Shown in pieces: positions 46,251-58,522 of a DNA stretch of 64,000 nucleotides. Source of the DNA: Blumeriella jaapii. Taxonomy: Eukaryota > Ascomycota > Leotiomycetes > Helotiales > Drepanopezizaceae. The position numbers and the translations under genes are program-made. Position 1 is the stretch's first letter; each line of letters starts with the position of its first letter. The notes beneath the pieces are model-generated. The model saw only the letters and a list, made by a program, of their open reading frames with translations. It made no database searches and was not told where the DNA came from. Where the stretch lies: assembly GCA_009599575.1 (NCBI GenBank), contig VWND01000010.1:640501-704500 (forward strand). Reading direction: 5' to 3'.

Positions 46251-46427
46251 ATATAATCGAAAGCTTGGTTTTTAAATAATTTAAATTAATAATTTAGTAC
46301 GTTAAATGGTTTGAATAAAATAATTAAATAATATACGATTAAATAAAAATCTTCGGTTTTGTAATTATCGATTAAGAATTTATTTTCGTTATTAATCGGC
46401 TTATTCCGATCGTTTTCGATTAAATTT

Positions 46428-46463
46428 ATTCGCGGTGCTAGCCGAAATAATAACGCGAATGCT
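46428..46463 (-). repeat. Palindromic module L3 in A3
   Basis: attcgcggtgctagccgaaataataacgcgaatgc on the + strand. Both arms intact. Confidence 0.75.
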
Positions 46464-46490
46464 TTTTCGGCCCGAAAATTAATATTTTTT

Positions 46491-46526
46491 ATTCGCGGTG
46501 CCAGCCGAAATAACAACGCGAATAAT
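46491..46526 (-). repeat. Palindromic module L2 in A3
   Basis: attcgcggtgccagccgaaataacaacgcgaataa on the + strand. Arms intact, 63 bases from L3 as in the other copies. Confidence 0.75.
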
Positions 46527-46689
46527 TTTGGCTTTATAAAACTTAAAGCGCAGATAGCGAAGCAGCCGATTTCGTTAGTAATTTATTTGTTAATATTTTA
46601 TTCGCTTTGTTTAGCAAAATCAAACGGATAAAAGCGTTTTCGTTTGAAAAAGCCGTTTGCCGCTATATTAATTGTTTTTTTGATATATT

Positions 46690-48060
46690 TGATTTCGAAA
46701 TTTATAAGTCGCATTTAAGCTATTTAATTAATAACGAATGCTTTTAGCAGATTATTAGCTTTTTTATTTAATTAATCGACAAAAACTTTCGCGTTTGTTT
46801 TTAAAATAAAATATACGCCGTATAATTCGTTTTTTATTTTTTTTATTATTTTAAAAGCGCTTCGATATTTTCGTTTAATAGCATCGTAGCGTGCTTTTGC
46901 GAAGGATTATAGGCCGTTTTCGAATCGTAAAAAATGCCGTTTTTTGTTTTTATCGATTTGTTGCAATACAGCTTTTTAGCCGAAAATATTAGCGTCGATA
47001 ATCAAAATGATTTTTTTTGCGTTTAAATTGTAATCGATTCGTATAAGCGATAAGGCCGATAAAAGGTCGTTTTTAAAGATTTTTATAATTTTGCTTTGTT
47101 TTTTTTCCTAAACGAATTCGATTTTTTTTTTTATCGTAGCGTAAATAAATGCAGCTTTTTAAAAAAAGTTTTTAATTTAATTGCGGTAATAAATTACAAC
47201 GCTAATAAAAGCTTTGGCTTCGGTGATATTTTTATACTTTTTCCATTCGCAAATCTTTTTAATTTTCTTTCGTTAAAAATGGCGTTTAGCGTTGTTAATT
47301 ATATAGCTAACGATATTTATTTCGGATATGCAAAATTTTAATCGAAAGCTAATAATAGCTTTAGCTTTTTCGAAACAGATTATGATTTTGTCGATGTTTT
47401 AAATATGTTTTATTATATAGCGTCGAATTTTAGAAAAGATTTTTTTATTATTATAATATAATCTAGAGCTTTTTATTCCGACGTCGTTAACGTAAAAAAA
47501 AGCAATATCAAAAATACAAATTATAAAAATCTTATATACGATTTTTACGAATTAAAACGATTAAATTAATAATTTTTATAAATATTTTTGTTATACGTAA
47601 TAAACCGATTGAAATTTAAATTGCCGTTATATTTCGAAATCGTGAATTAAATACCAAATGGTCGTAGCTTAAAAATAAATCGAAAAAGAAAGCGATCGTT
47701 AGTTTTGCGAATTTGTTTGAAAATTAATCGACGTTGAATAATACGTTAGCGTTTCGTATCGTTATTTTGTTTATTTCGACGACTGCGATAATAAATTTGT
47801 AAATGCTTTTTTTTTTTTTCGCAACGATAAATTATTTGTTTTTGTATAGGCCGTGGCAGAATTTAAAGATTTTTTGTTTAATTTGTTTTTTTAATATTTC
47901 GATTATTTTATTTTGGAAAGCTTTAGAAACTAAAAAAGTTTTTTTTTGCCAGGTTTCGTAAAGTACGGTTTTGATATCGATATAAAACGTAACGTTAAAA
48001 TTAAATTAATTTATTTCGGTGAAATCGAAAGCTATAACCTTTTTTCGGTTGCGTAAAACT
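46690..48060 (-). pseudogene. A3 reverse transcriptase and RNase H remnant
   Basis: Collinear with A1 1,375-2,760. The palm region lies near 47,480-47,640, with a Y-V-N-D-V box as in A1 (gtaaaa/aacgacgtc segment about 47,480-47,500). No open frame in the coding direction exceeds 60 codons. Confidence 0.7.
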
Positions 48061-48436
48061 TCGTATAAGATTTTTTTCTTTTTTGACAGAAATTGGGTTC
48101 CGATTGCTAGGTTATTAAATCGTTTTTTTGTAAATCGGCTGCCAGATAATAAGCTGGAAAATTTGCCGGTGATTAATTCTTCGAATTCGCTAGTAACTGG
48201 TTAAGGCGGTTTTATTGCTTTATTTTTTTCAAACTAATCGTTTATTTTTTCGGAAATATTTTCACCGGATTCGCTAAAATTTACGAATCGTATTTTATCA
48301 GTTTTACGCTTGTAAAAAGTGCTGATATTAATACAAAAAGATAAAGTATATAGGTCGAGTTTGTTTAATACGAAAACGAAATTTTCGGAACTTTTATTTC
48401 CGAATTAATAGCCAAAAATATTAATATTAATTAATT

Positions 48437-48473
48437 TTACTCGCGGTATTATTTCGATTGGTAATATAAATGC
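48437..48473 (-). repeat. Palindromic module L1 in A3
   Basis: Most degraded copy (ttactcgcggtattatttcgattggtaatataaatgc on the + strand). Assigned by position relative to A1 959-994. Confidence 0.5.
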
Positions 48474-48679
48474 TTTTAGCTGATTATTTTCCAGGTTTTT
48501 TTATAGCTTAGCGTTTGTTTTAAAATTAAAGCCGGCTATTCGTTTCTCGATAAAACGTCGACTAAAAAAACTTTATCGCCGGCGACGGTGATTTGGCTTT
48601 AAAAGGATCGGTTCTAGTTTTAAAACGAAGCTTTTATTTGGCCGTTCTCGATGTATTTAAAGCTGACGAAATTTTTCAA

Positions 48680-48950
48680 AATCCAGGGCATTTTAAAAAT
48701 AATAAAATAAAAGCATTTTTTTATTATCAAAAAGTTTTTATAAATAATAATATTTTTAACGTCGATTTTTATATTTTATACAATTTTATTAAATTTAATA
48801 ATATTTTTATTAACGGTAATATAAATTATTCGTTTGTCGATAATAATCGGAACTTTATTAGCTTCGGCTGTTTTTGGTTTATATAATTGATTTCGGCTCT
48901 ATTATCGAATAAAGCGAAGGCGGTCGTATTTTTCTTAAATATTGTTTTTA
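48680..48950 (-). pseudogene. A3 aspartic protease remnant
   Basis: The active-site region near 48,895-48,925 reads A-L-F-D-N-R-A-E-I-N on the minus strand. Comparison with A1 (L-D-S-R-A-E-I-N) shows different RIP damage at the same triplet (D-N-R versus D-S-R), both from D-S-G. Confidence 0.65.
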
Positions 48951-49379
48951 TTTTTAGCGCTTTTATAGCCGTGTAGAAGCAGTTTCGTCGTTTTAATTTT
49001 TAAGTTTTTATAACGAAAATTAAAAAGCTAATTTTTTCCGAGGATTTCTTTTTATCGGCTAAATTAACTGCGATATTATAAATTTTTTTTTGATTTTTTT
49101 TTAATTTAAAATCGTTTTTTTTTCGAATAATTTTAACTTTTTCGTTTTTTTTTAATATAAAGATTTGTTTGTTAATAATTTTGTCGAATTTTTTTTTTGT
49201 GTTAAATAAATCGTTGAATTTTAATTTAATTTTTTGTTTTATGATTTTTTTAATAGTTTCGTCGATAGCTTCGGGGTTAATATATTTGTCGATTTATTTT
49301 TCGCTTCGCATTAATAATAAACGTTTAAAGGCTGGTATTTTCTGAATAATTTGAACCGGAATGTCGGTGTCGATATTTT

Positions 49380-51230
49380 TTATATCGTCGTTAATTTCTT
49401 TTATTATAAACGTTTTTTTAATAGTTTTATCGGTTTTTTTTCGAATTTCAAAATCTTTTTTCTTTTCGATTTTAACGTTTTTTTTTATATTAATTGATTT
49501 GGCGAATAAAACAAAAACATTTTGCTTTTTTATAATTCGCTGGCTTAATTATACAATTATAATATTTGCAAATGCGATATTTGCATTAGTAATATATATA
49601 TTTGTTTTTTATTTATATATTTAAATTTTACTTACGCTTAAAGTAGAAGTTTTTTTTTTAATTAATACGCCTTTTGGAATGTTTTTTTTTTTATTAGTAA
49701 AAATCGTTTTTGCATTTTTTCTGTTTTTCAAACAGTCGTTTTATTTCGTATTTTTTATTTTTAAGCGAATAGTATTTAATCAGTTTTAATTTTTAGTTTT
49801 GTTAAAAAGGCTTATTTCTGCTTCCGTCGGTCTAAAGTAAATCGCTTCGTATTTATTAATATAATAGATTTTATTATTTATACAGAAATTAAATGTTTTG
49901 CATTTTGAGCGAATATAGGGTTTTTCGTAATAAATTTTTCTGTTGTTACAAAATTCATACTTAAGGTCACGGGGTCTGTTTTAATAATTACTTTTATTAT
50001 TTTAATAGCCGCGATTTTGGTTTCCGCGTTGGTTTTCTTTTTTTTAATAGTCGTTATTATAGTTAATGTTTCGCTGATTTTGATCGCTAGCACGGGGAGG
50101 TTGCTATTGGGCAGCTATTATTTCTACGGTGGCTTAGCGAGGCTGATCGCTTCGTACATTTTAAAAGAAATAATTGTTATAAAAGTTATTTTAATCGTTT
50201 TTATTATTTGAATTAACGTAAGAAAGTTTTTTTTGCTGTTGTATAAAACTTTCGATTTTGCTTTAAAGTTTTTGAATTTTAATATCGGTAAATTTTAATA
50301 CGAGAGTTTCGATATTTTTGTTAAGCTTTTTCAAGCTTGTAAATTTTGCAGAACGATTAAATAATATAATAATTAATTGTTTTGGCGATTTCGGTAATTT
50401 TTAATAGCTGGGCATATTTTTGCATTAGAGCTTTTACGTTTTTCTTATAAATAGAAAAAGGAAATTTCTTTTGGTTTATAGCTTCGATAATACGTTCGCT
50501 TTGGTTTTGTTTAAAAACGAATTTTATAAATTTGAAATACTGATCGAAAGTTTTAGGATTTTGTTTATTAATTTTAAAATGCTTAATGGTTTTATTGCGA
50601 ATATTGGTTGGAAAACCAAGTAAAAATAATTTTTTTTGCTTAATTTCGCTTAAAACTTTTTTGTTAACGAAAACGTTAGAAACTCTCGTATAAATACGAT
50701 AATAAGCTTTGAGTTTTTTGATTTGGCGGATTGTTATAATAAACTGCTTAAGAAAAGCGATAGTATCGCGAATTTGCTAGCGATCGTGGTTTCGGAATTC
50801 CGATTTTAAAGCTTTAATTAGCTTACGCCAGTTTCGAATTTTAATAAACTTTTATTTATTTATCGATTTGATAATATTTTTGGTAATTAAGTTATAATAG
50901 CGAGGAAGTTTGTCGAATATTTCAGTTTCAAAAATTCCGAAATTTTTATAAGTTTTTTTATATTTTTCGATAAAGTCGGTAATATTGGCGCTATTAAATA
51001 AGAATGCACCAAAGGAGCTAAGAAGGGATATGCGGCTTCGCATAAGAAAACGAAAAGCGTCGTTGTCTATAATATTAATAAAAATATTAGTAGGATTTGA
51101 ATTAAACGAATAAGTGTTTTCTAAAGTTGCAGATTAAGGATTTTTAATATAAGAGAAATCGTTTTTAATAAAAGAGCTATCAAAAAAGTTTTTGTGTTTT
51201 TTGAAAGAATTAAATAAAATAAGGTTGCGT
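49380..51230 (-). pseudogene. A3 gag
   Basis: Only copy of A gag in the window. The 63-codon ORF 50,852-51,043 begins M-R-S-R-I-S-L-L-S-S-F and contains N-S-A-N-I-T-D-F-I-E-K-Y-K-K-T, matching the start of fungal gypsy capsid. L-P-R-Y-Y follows. Frames upstream to about 51,220 are also protein-like. A degraded zinc-knuckle candidate (C-N-N-R-K-I-Y-Y-E-K-P-Y) is at about 49,955-49,920, followed by lysine-rich linker to the protease. Capsid would assemble the particle. Inactive. Confidence 0.6.
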
Positions 51231-51389
51231 TTAAATATTTAAGTAGTATATTAAAAAATTTGTTTTTTAATAAATTAATTGGATTGATATAATATTGCTG
51301 TATAATCCACGGTTTCGATATTTCGTAGCTTAGGCCAATGCATATACAGCCATTTTTTTATTATTTTTAATAAAAAGCCGTAAATTATA

Positions 51390-52388
51390 ATTGCTATAAT
51401 CACAAAGCGTAAGATCAGAAGATTGAATTTTCGCCAAGCGTTTGATCAAAAGAAATTTAGTTTAGAAAAGTCGAGCGCAGCGGTCGAAGCGTATAAACCA
51501 ATATTCGATTTGTTATTTTTAAACAAAAGAACTAGAAACTTAATCGTATTCGTATCGAAAGCATATTTTTTCAGATTTTCGTAAAATTTATTAACACGAA
51601 GTTTTTCGAAAACTTTTTTTATCGCGTTTATATAATCGTCGAAATTTTCGAAAAATATTAAAATATCGTCGAAATAAATTATATACGTAATATTTATTAA
51701 ACCGATTAAAACTTAATTAATATACGCTTGAAAAATTGCTAATGCGTTCGAAAAGCCGAAAGGTAATACGCAGTATTCGAAATATTCGTAACGAATGCGA
51801 AACGCAATTTTTCATTTATTTTCCTTTTTTATTCGAAAGCGATAATACGCTTAAATAAAATTTAATTTAATAAATATTTTAGCTTTTTTTAAACGATCCA
51901 AAGTTTCGCTTATAAAAAGTAGGAAAGTTCGATTTTTAACCGTAATTGCGTTTAGATTTTTATAATCGACGCATAATTGTAAACTTTCGTTTTTTCGGTA
52001 TAAATATTATCGGTGCGCCGGCAAAGCTAGTAGACTTTTTTATCCAGCCTTTTTCTAAGCTCGAATCGAAATATTCGCGTAATTCGGTAAATTTAGATTT
52101 CGATAAAAAATAAACTGGTTTTTAAAAAAGGTTTTTTTTTTCCGCGAAGTTTATTCGATATTTTATAAAATAGTAAAAAGTTAGGATAACCGCGGCGGTA
52201 TCGTTAAATACGTCGGCGTAATCGTCGTATTTAAAAAGTAATTAATATTGTTTTTTAATAGTTTTTTTCAAAACGATACAAAACGCTTGTTTTTTTTTGG
52301 ATTTTTTTTTAAAACGTTTAATTATAACGAAATTAAATTATAAACGTTCGATTGGGTATCGCTACGATTTAGCTCGAAAGCTTATAGC
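51390..52388 (-). pseudogene. Element C reverse transcriptase (catalytic YFDD intact)
   Basis: Minus-strand gypsy RT cut by B2 on the right and A3 on the left. Leftwards: D-Y-A-D-V-F (about 52,220), T-E-L-R-E-Y-F-D-S-S-L-E-K-G-W-I (about 52,090-52,045), F-A-G-A-P-I-I-F-I-P-K-K, L-P-F-G-F-S-N-A near 51,760, and I-Y-F-D-D-I-L-I at about 51,661-51,685 with both Asp retained. The end of the RT connects poorly to the RNase H of G. Stops elsewhere make it a pseudogene. Confidence 0.8.
52384..52388. repeat. Target site duplication of B2 (left), ATAGC
   Basis: atagc directly left of the B2 LTR, identical to 58,792-58,796 on the right. Confidence 0.88.
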
Positions 52389-52657
52389 TGTGACGATCTA
52401 ATCAGTCGAAGGGCTGGAAGATCAGTCAACTGGTCGCCGTGTTCACATGATATAAAAAACGAGCCTTTGGTTTTGTAACAAAGATATTCACTTAAAATCA
52501 ACAATTGCAAAAAGCAGAGGTTGCTAAGAAAAAAAAGCCTTATATATATAAATAATTTCTATAATTGATAGGAAAACCCATCAGAAGACCAGAAAACTTG
52601 CAGCTATACGTAGTTGCTGGGATAACACGAGAAATAGCAACAGAGTAAATCGTTACA
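52389..52657 (-). repeat. B2 3' LTR
   Basis: 269 bp, tgtgacgatc to atcgttaca. Pairs with 58,523-58,791. Confidence 0.92.
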
Positions 52658-52689
52658 CTACCCTTCCGTCCGAAAAAAGCGCGCCCTCG

Positions 52690-54330
52690 AGCTTTTATTT
52701 ATTAATACGTCGCTATTTAAATAATCGTACGAATTTAAATTTTCGGAATACGCTTTCAGCCAATTTACAAATTTTGCAAAAGGACCGGGAAGTTTTTTAT
52801 ACGCCAAATAAAAGTCGCGCATTTTTAAAAAAGCATATATAAAATCAAACGCGGGGTACTACGTAAAATTTTTATTTAAATCTATTTAAAAAACTTTGTA
52901 CTAAAAGATTTTCCGCTGTATTCGATAGGCGATTAATTTTTCGATTTCGTATTTAAATTTATTAATTATATTAATAAATTTAAAGGCTGGGTTAACCTGA
53001 TTTGAAAGCGCGTCGTCAGCTGTTTTACGCAGTCGACTAGCGTGAAAAACTGGATGTACGTTTATAATATTAAGAAAATCTAGCTTAAAAGCGTTGTCGA
53101 AAATTTTGGCTATAATTTTAAAAAGGCCGTTTGTAAAATTGTCGAGCTTGCGAAAGGGCCGGAAAATCGAAAATGGACGCATATCGAGCTATACGTAATC
53201 GCCAACGTTAAATCGATCGCGCGGCGAAATTTATTCGCACTTTTTTTTATTTTGTCGTAAATTTGTTAAAAATACGATTTAGCGAAGTTTTAGGCGTCGT
53301 AATAACGGCGAGCGTACGCACGAGCTTCGTTTGCGTTTAGCTTATATAAAAGATTGGGAAAAAAAAAAGTGTCGAGCTTCCAGTTTCAATTAATATAAGA
53401 AATATAATCGTATACAATTTTAAAAAGTGAAAAGCCATTTAGATTTTCGTAAAAAAGGATTATTTAAACGAAATTTATTATTAAAAAAAATTCGTTTTAA
53501 TCGTTTTAATAGAAATTTACGAAAGGTCGAAAGCGTTTTTGCAGGTATTGGTTATAAATTTCGGTCTGATTATCGGTTTTAAAATAAGCGGCTGTCGAAA
53601 GCTTTAATTGCGTATCGAATATTTTGTTTAATTTAAACCAGAAAATAAACTAATATTAAAAGCTACGATCGCTAATAATACTTTTTAAAAAGCTAAAATA
53701 TTTATATACGTAAAATATATACAATTTAGCAAAGCTTCGAGCGTCGATATTTTTATAATAGAAAATCGAAATAACTTGCTTGGAAAAGCGATTTATTATT
53801 ACAAATACGTTATCGTAACCGTGTTTATTTTTATTAAAGTTGCAAAAATCTATTATAACGTGTTTTCAAAAGTGATTAAAAACAAAAAAAAGCTGAAAAA
53901 AGCCGGAGCGCTTATTTTTTAAAACAAAACTTTTTCGATAAGCGTAGTAATTGCGATAGTATTATTTTACGAAAGCTATTATACCTCGTTAATAATATTA
54001 ATCCGAAAGCAATTGCGTAGTTTTGCGAACGTTAAAATAAGCGATGGAAATCTGATCGTACATTTTTCGTACAAAAGCCAAACGAAAATAATCGACGTCT
54101 GATATTATCAAGCGACCGTAATATAACAGCAGATCGCGTTTAAATATATACGAAAACGGAATATTATTATCGTCGTTTTTTTTCGTAGCGTTTCGTACAG
54201 CTTTTTTTCGAAAGGCTATCAAGCTGTTAATTATGCGATTAGCGTGGAAAAGCTGATTAACGACACGAAATACGGAAAAAAAATTAGTTATTTCTACGAT
54301 AAAAACAGCTGTTTCGAAGGCCGTAAAAAA
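52690..54330 (-). pseudogene. B2 integrase with chromodomain-like end
   Basis: The ORF 52,901-53,182 carries the C-terminal domain (F-R-K-L-D-N-F then V-F-H-A-S-R-L-R-K) and is slightly better preserved than in B1. The chromodomain-like tail runs to about 52,690. The ORF 53,998-54,459 covers the RNase H to integrase linker. The core (about 53,200-53,990) is interrupted. Confidence 0.75.
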
Positions 54331-55840
54331 TCGAAGTTTTTTAATCAAAAAACGGTAATCGATCTGATTTGCTCGAAAAAAGGTTTGCAGGCGTTGAATG
54401 CGTTTAAAAGAGTTTTGGCGGTCGAATTCGTTCGTACGACGTATTAATACGTCAGCCAAAAAATTATATTTACTTGGTTTGTACGTAATAAAAAAGTTAT
54501 AATCGGCGAGAAGCTCGGTCCAGCGTGCCTGTCGAGCGTTTAAAGGTTTGAAGGTTATAAAATATTTTAAAGCTTTGTAATTAATAATTATTTTAATTTA
54601 ATAAACTAAACTAATTAATTTAATACGAAAATTATTTAAAAATTTTACGATTGCGAATATTTTTTTATCGTATACGACGTAGTTTAGCTTTGCGAAAACC
54701 ATGGTTTTGCTAAAATAAACGACTGGAAGCCAATCGTTATTATAAAATTGCGAAAATACAAAAGCTACTACGCCGTCGAAAGCGTTAATTTCTAATATAC
54801 AAAAAAGGTTTTGTTTGTAATATTATAGAATTAATGCAGTAGTAAAAGCTAGTATAAAAAAGTCGAAACTTTTTTGATATTTAAAAGTGAAATTATAAAA
54901 AACGTTAGCTTTAATTAAATAAACCAAAGGTTTTGCGATTATACCGTAATTTCGAATAAAACGTCGGTAAAAGTTATAAAAACCAAAAAAGCTTTGTATA
55001 TTTTTTATAATAATAAAAGGCTTTTAGTAAACGATCACGAAAATCTTTTCTGAATCTATTTCTAAGCTTTTAATAAAAATAATAAAGCTTAAGTAACGGA
55101 TTTAAATAACGTTAAATTCAGATTTTCGAATATCGGCTTATAATTTAGCGTTAATAAGCTTTTGGAACATTTTACGAACGTATATAACGTATTTTAAAAA
55201 ATCGGATAAATAAATAAAAATGTTATTTAAATATATAATACAAAAATCGTTTAAATAGTCGAAAAGAACGTCGTTTATATAACGTTAATAAATTACGAGT
55301 TTATTAATAAAGCCAAAAGATAGCATTTTGCATTTATAAGCGTCGTAACGCGTACGAAACGTCGTTAGTTTACTGGCGGAGTCCATTCGAATCTTATGAA
55401 AAGTTTAACGAATATCGAACTTCGTAAAAATTCGCGCTTTCGAAAAACAAGCAAAAGTCTTATCGATAAAAAAAAAAAAGTAGCGATTTTTACGAATAAT
55501 ATTATTAAAAATTCGATAATCGATATAAAAACGTAATAAACCGTCGGGTTTTTTAGCGAAAAACACTAAAACAGCGAAAAAAGCGGTGAAAGATTCGATA
55601 AAGTTTTTGTTAAAATTATTTTGCAAATAAATCTTAATAATTTCGAGCTTTAAAATCGATATTTTGTATAAAAAAGTGTATTTCAGCTTTTTCTTATTTA
55701 TAATAAGCTCGATTTTATAATCGTAAGGCCGGTAAAAAGCTAGCTCGTTACTGGCGGCCTTAGAAAACACGTGTTCGAGGTTTTTGTATTCCGGAGGAAA
55801 AGATTCGAAAAAAGATTTATTCGAAATTAGCTTTGTTAAA
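54330..55840 (-). pseudogene. B2 reverse transcriptase and RNase H
   Basis: The ORF 55,405-55,770 contains R-P-Y-D-Y-K-I-E-L, A-K-K-P-D-G-L-L-R-F, D-Y-R and T-K-F-D-I-R of the RT palm. The part with the catalytic box (about 55,240) and RNase H (about 54,790) has stops. Collinear with 20,950-22,473 of B1. Confidence 0.8.
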
Positions 55841-56276
55841 TTGATTAAAAAGATCGAAATCGATATTTCGTTGGTTCGAAAAAACTGTAAAATTAGGTTT
55901 TAAAAAAAGTGTTATACGTAAGGTCGTTTAGTATTTTGTCGATCTCGTACAAAAAGGTTGAAAACACTTTAACTGCTTTTTTTTTAAAAATTAATTTAAA
56001 AGCGTATGCAATAATCTGACAAATGAAAATTAAATAAGCAATAAATTAAAGAAATCGTTTTCGAACTAATCGTTTAAAAAATCCAAAAAATAGCTTGTTT
56101 AAATTATCGATTATATTAAGCTAAAAGGCTATCGCGGCGAAAGCTTTTTTTCGGTTTTTAATATAATTGTTTTTTGTAAAACGAAAAAGCTGTTTTAACG
56201 AAAGAAAAAAAGAAAAAAAAAAATAATAAAAAAAAAATCGGCAACCTAGGAAAATGGTGTAATTTCTTATATTATT

Positions 56277-56312
56277 TCACTAGCGTCGCTATCGAAATTG
56301 GCACCGCGAATA
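56277..56312 (-). repeat. Palindromic module L5 in B2
   Basis: cactagcgtcgctatcgaaattggcaccgcgaata on the + strand, less altered than in B1. The ggcaccgcgaat arm is identical to the arm in element A. Confidence 0.65.
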
Positions 56313-56449
56313 AAATTCGACCTTTTCGCGCTTCGCATAGCGTCGTAGATTTGCCACAATTAATTAAAGTTTTTATTACGTTTTACAGCGTCGTTTTGAT
56401 GGCGAGATTAAATCTTTCGGAAATGTAAATAAAAAACTTTAATATAACG

Positions 56450-56888
56450 AGCGTAAAAGGCTATGAAAAAATAAAATTTCGGCTAATAAAGCTTGCGTTT
56501 ATTATAATTTAATAAAATTTAGTGTTCAGCCAACTAAGCTTTTTTTAAAATCATATTATAATTTCCGAGGTTAATAATTAAAAAAAAAATAAACGATTGT
56601 ATTCGATTATTAATAATAAAGTTAAAAAGCGTAAAATATATAATTAAATAGCTACGAGTTTTATTATATTTTTTTACAAAAAAAAAAGCCGGAAAAAGTT
56701 AAATTAAAAGTTTTAAAAAAAAAAAAAAATTTAATTGGCGCCGAATCGATTAACGTATAACCGTTCGCTTTAAAATCGGCGAGCGCTTTTATTTTGTACG
56801 AAAAACTATTTTTAATAAATATAACGGGAATTATTAATAAATCGCTATTAAAAAGCTTTCGAATATTAAAATAACGCATATCGCGCAA
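56450..56888 (-). pseudogene. B2 aspartic protease
   Basis: The ORF 56,664-56,888 has A-L-A-D-F-K-A-N-G-Y, with D-F-K in place of D-S/T-G as in B1. It then reads into a stop where B1 stays open. Confidence 0.72.
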
Positions 56889-56899
56889 TACGTTTAAAA

Positions 56900-58430
56900 A
56901 AAAAGCTTTGCTTAGGCCTGAGCGTTTTTTCGATTAGCGGAAAAGCCTTCGATTTTTTCGTATGCGTTTTGAAAGTCGTTTGGAAAAAGGTTTTCGTTTT
57001 TATTATTATTATTAAAGGGTGAATTTTCGGCCGATTCGACCTCGTTTATATCTACCAGTTTAAAAAAGCTTTTGAATAGAACCGAAGGTCGGCCCGTAAA
57101 AAGTCGTGCAGATTGGCCTCGAATCTTCTGATATGAAATAAAGGACGAGCGTTGCCGTTGGTCCGATCGAAAAGGAAAAACGCCAGAAGGGGCGTTTTGG
57201 CGTAAAAAAGAAGAAAGAACAGAGGGCTGAGGAAAAGCTTATAAAGTATTTAAACGATTTTCGTACGTACGATTTGATTCGTAGTACGCTTTGGTTAAAA
57301 ACTTACCATTTTAATAAGTGGTAGACTTGGTTAAAAAACGATTCGCGTATAAAATTCGTTTAGCTAATTGATTTTATTTTTTTTAACGGACGGCGGTAAG
57401 CTAATTTTTAAAAATCGTTGTACGCGCTTATTCCAAATACAGCTTTTTTCGTAAACGCCTTAGTATTTTATCGCGGAAAGCGTTTCGAAGCTGTTTATTA
57501 ATTCGTATTTAAGCGTTCGCTGCGAAAATAAAAAATCGCAAATAAAATCGCTAAAAATCGTCGTGCGTATTTATCGCAAGCATTTTAAACTCGTTTTCCG
57601 TTTTCTGAACGTTTAAAAGGTCGGCCAGAAAATCGGCGATTTTTTTTATTAATTCTTCGGAAAAAGTAAAATCGGAACGGTTTAAAATACGCGGAATAAA
57701 AAACTTTTTTGCTACGCTTTCGGTCTAATCGAATATATAATTTTTACGAAATCGATCGCTAGCGAAATAATCGTAGTAAAATTCGAGGTTGTCGAAAACT
57801 TTAATTTTTTAATGGCGTGTTTTGTAATTTTTACCGTTATTTAGCTTAAATTTAAAGTTCGGAACGCGTTTTATACAAGCTAGTCGAAAATCAGCAGATA
57901 AATGGAAATTATAGCGTTTAAAAAGCGCGCTAAGGTTTTGGCCGTTATAGGAAAATCTAAAAAAAGTTCGCGAAAAGCGTAAAAATTAATTTGCGGCGTT
58001 TGTTAATTAAAATAAAACGTTACGAAAAAAAAAAGCAGCAAATTCGCGACTGGCAAAAGCACGTTCGATAAATTCTACCAAACGCTCTGATTAAAAGGTT
58101 TGTCGCAATCGTATAATTTTCAAAAATTATCGTTTACGCTTTTGCGCTTTTTTCAGTTGATTTTGTAAAAGTCTTAACTGAATGCTTTTAACGCTAAGCT
58201 GCAAAAAAAAAATGGCAAGCGAAATAATTAGCGCTCTGCCTTTTCTTTTGTTTTTTTTTTTTCGGAGAAAGGATTATTTTTTAAAAGAAAAAGCTTTTGA
58301 AGAAAGCTGCTTTTTCGCTGATTAAAAAAAAAAAGGTTAAAATATAATAGCAGAAGCTGAAAAGCTTTATTAAAAAAAAAATCGTTAAACAAAAGCTATT
58401 TTTCGCGAAATGCGGAAATAAGCTTTTTTA
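56900..58430 (-). pseudogene. B2 gag remnant
   Basis: Collinear with B1 18,400-19,840. Capsid-like segments near 57,690-57,850 can be read in short pieces. No open frame in the coding direction exceeds 60 codons. Confidence 0.55.
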
Positions 58431-58522
58431 CGACCGGTCGATCATTTTGGTATAATCCGTAAAAAATTCGAAAAAAAAAATAATTTACGCCGTCGCCAAC
58501 GTAAAAAAAAAATTGTTAATAA

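Larger units (their letters stand above)
40779..51390 (-). mobile_element. Ty3/gypsy retrotransposon A, copy 3 (includes gag)
   Basis: Reverse-oriented copy of A. The 3' edge is sharp at 40,779 (tgtaaaagtagg). Moving right come the unknown ORF region, spacer, integrase, RNase H/RT, protease and gag. Base 1 of A1 corresponds to about 49,436, so this copy adds about 1.8 kb of gag not seen in A1. The right limit is inferred from where element C RT begins. tataa occurs at 40,774-40,778 and again at about 51,390, but no 5' LTR matching 40,779-41,165 is present. Confidence 0.8.

Noticed and set aside
54244..54447. + strand ORF of 67 codons
   Set aside because: Antisense shadow of the B2 RNase H to integrase linker.
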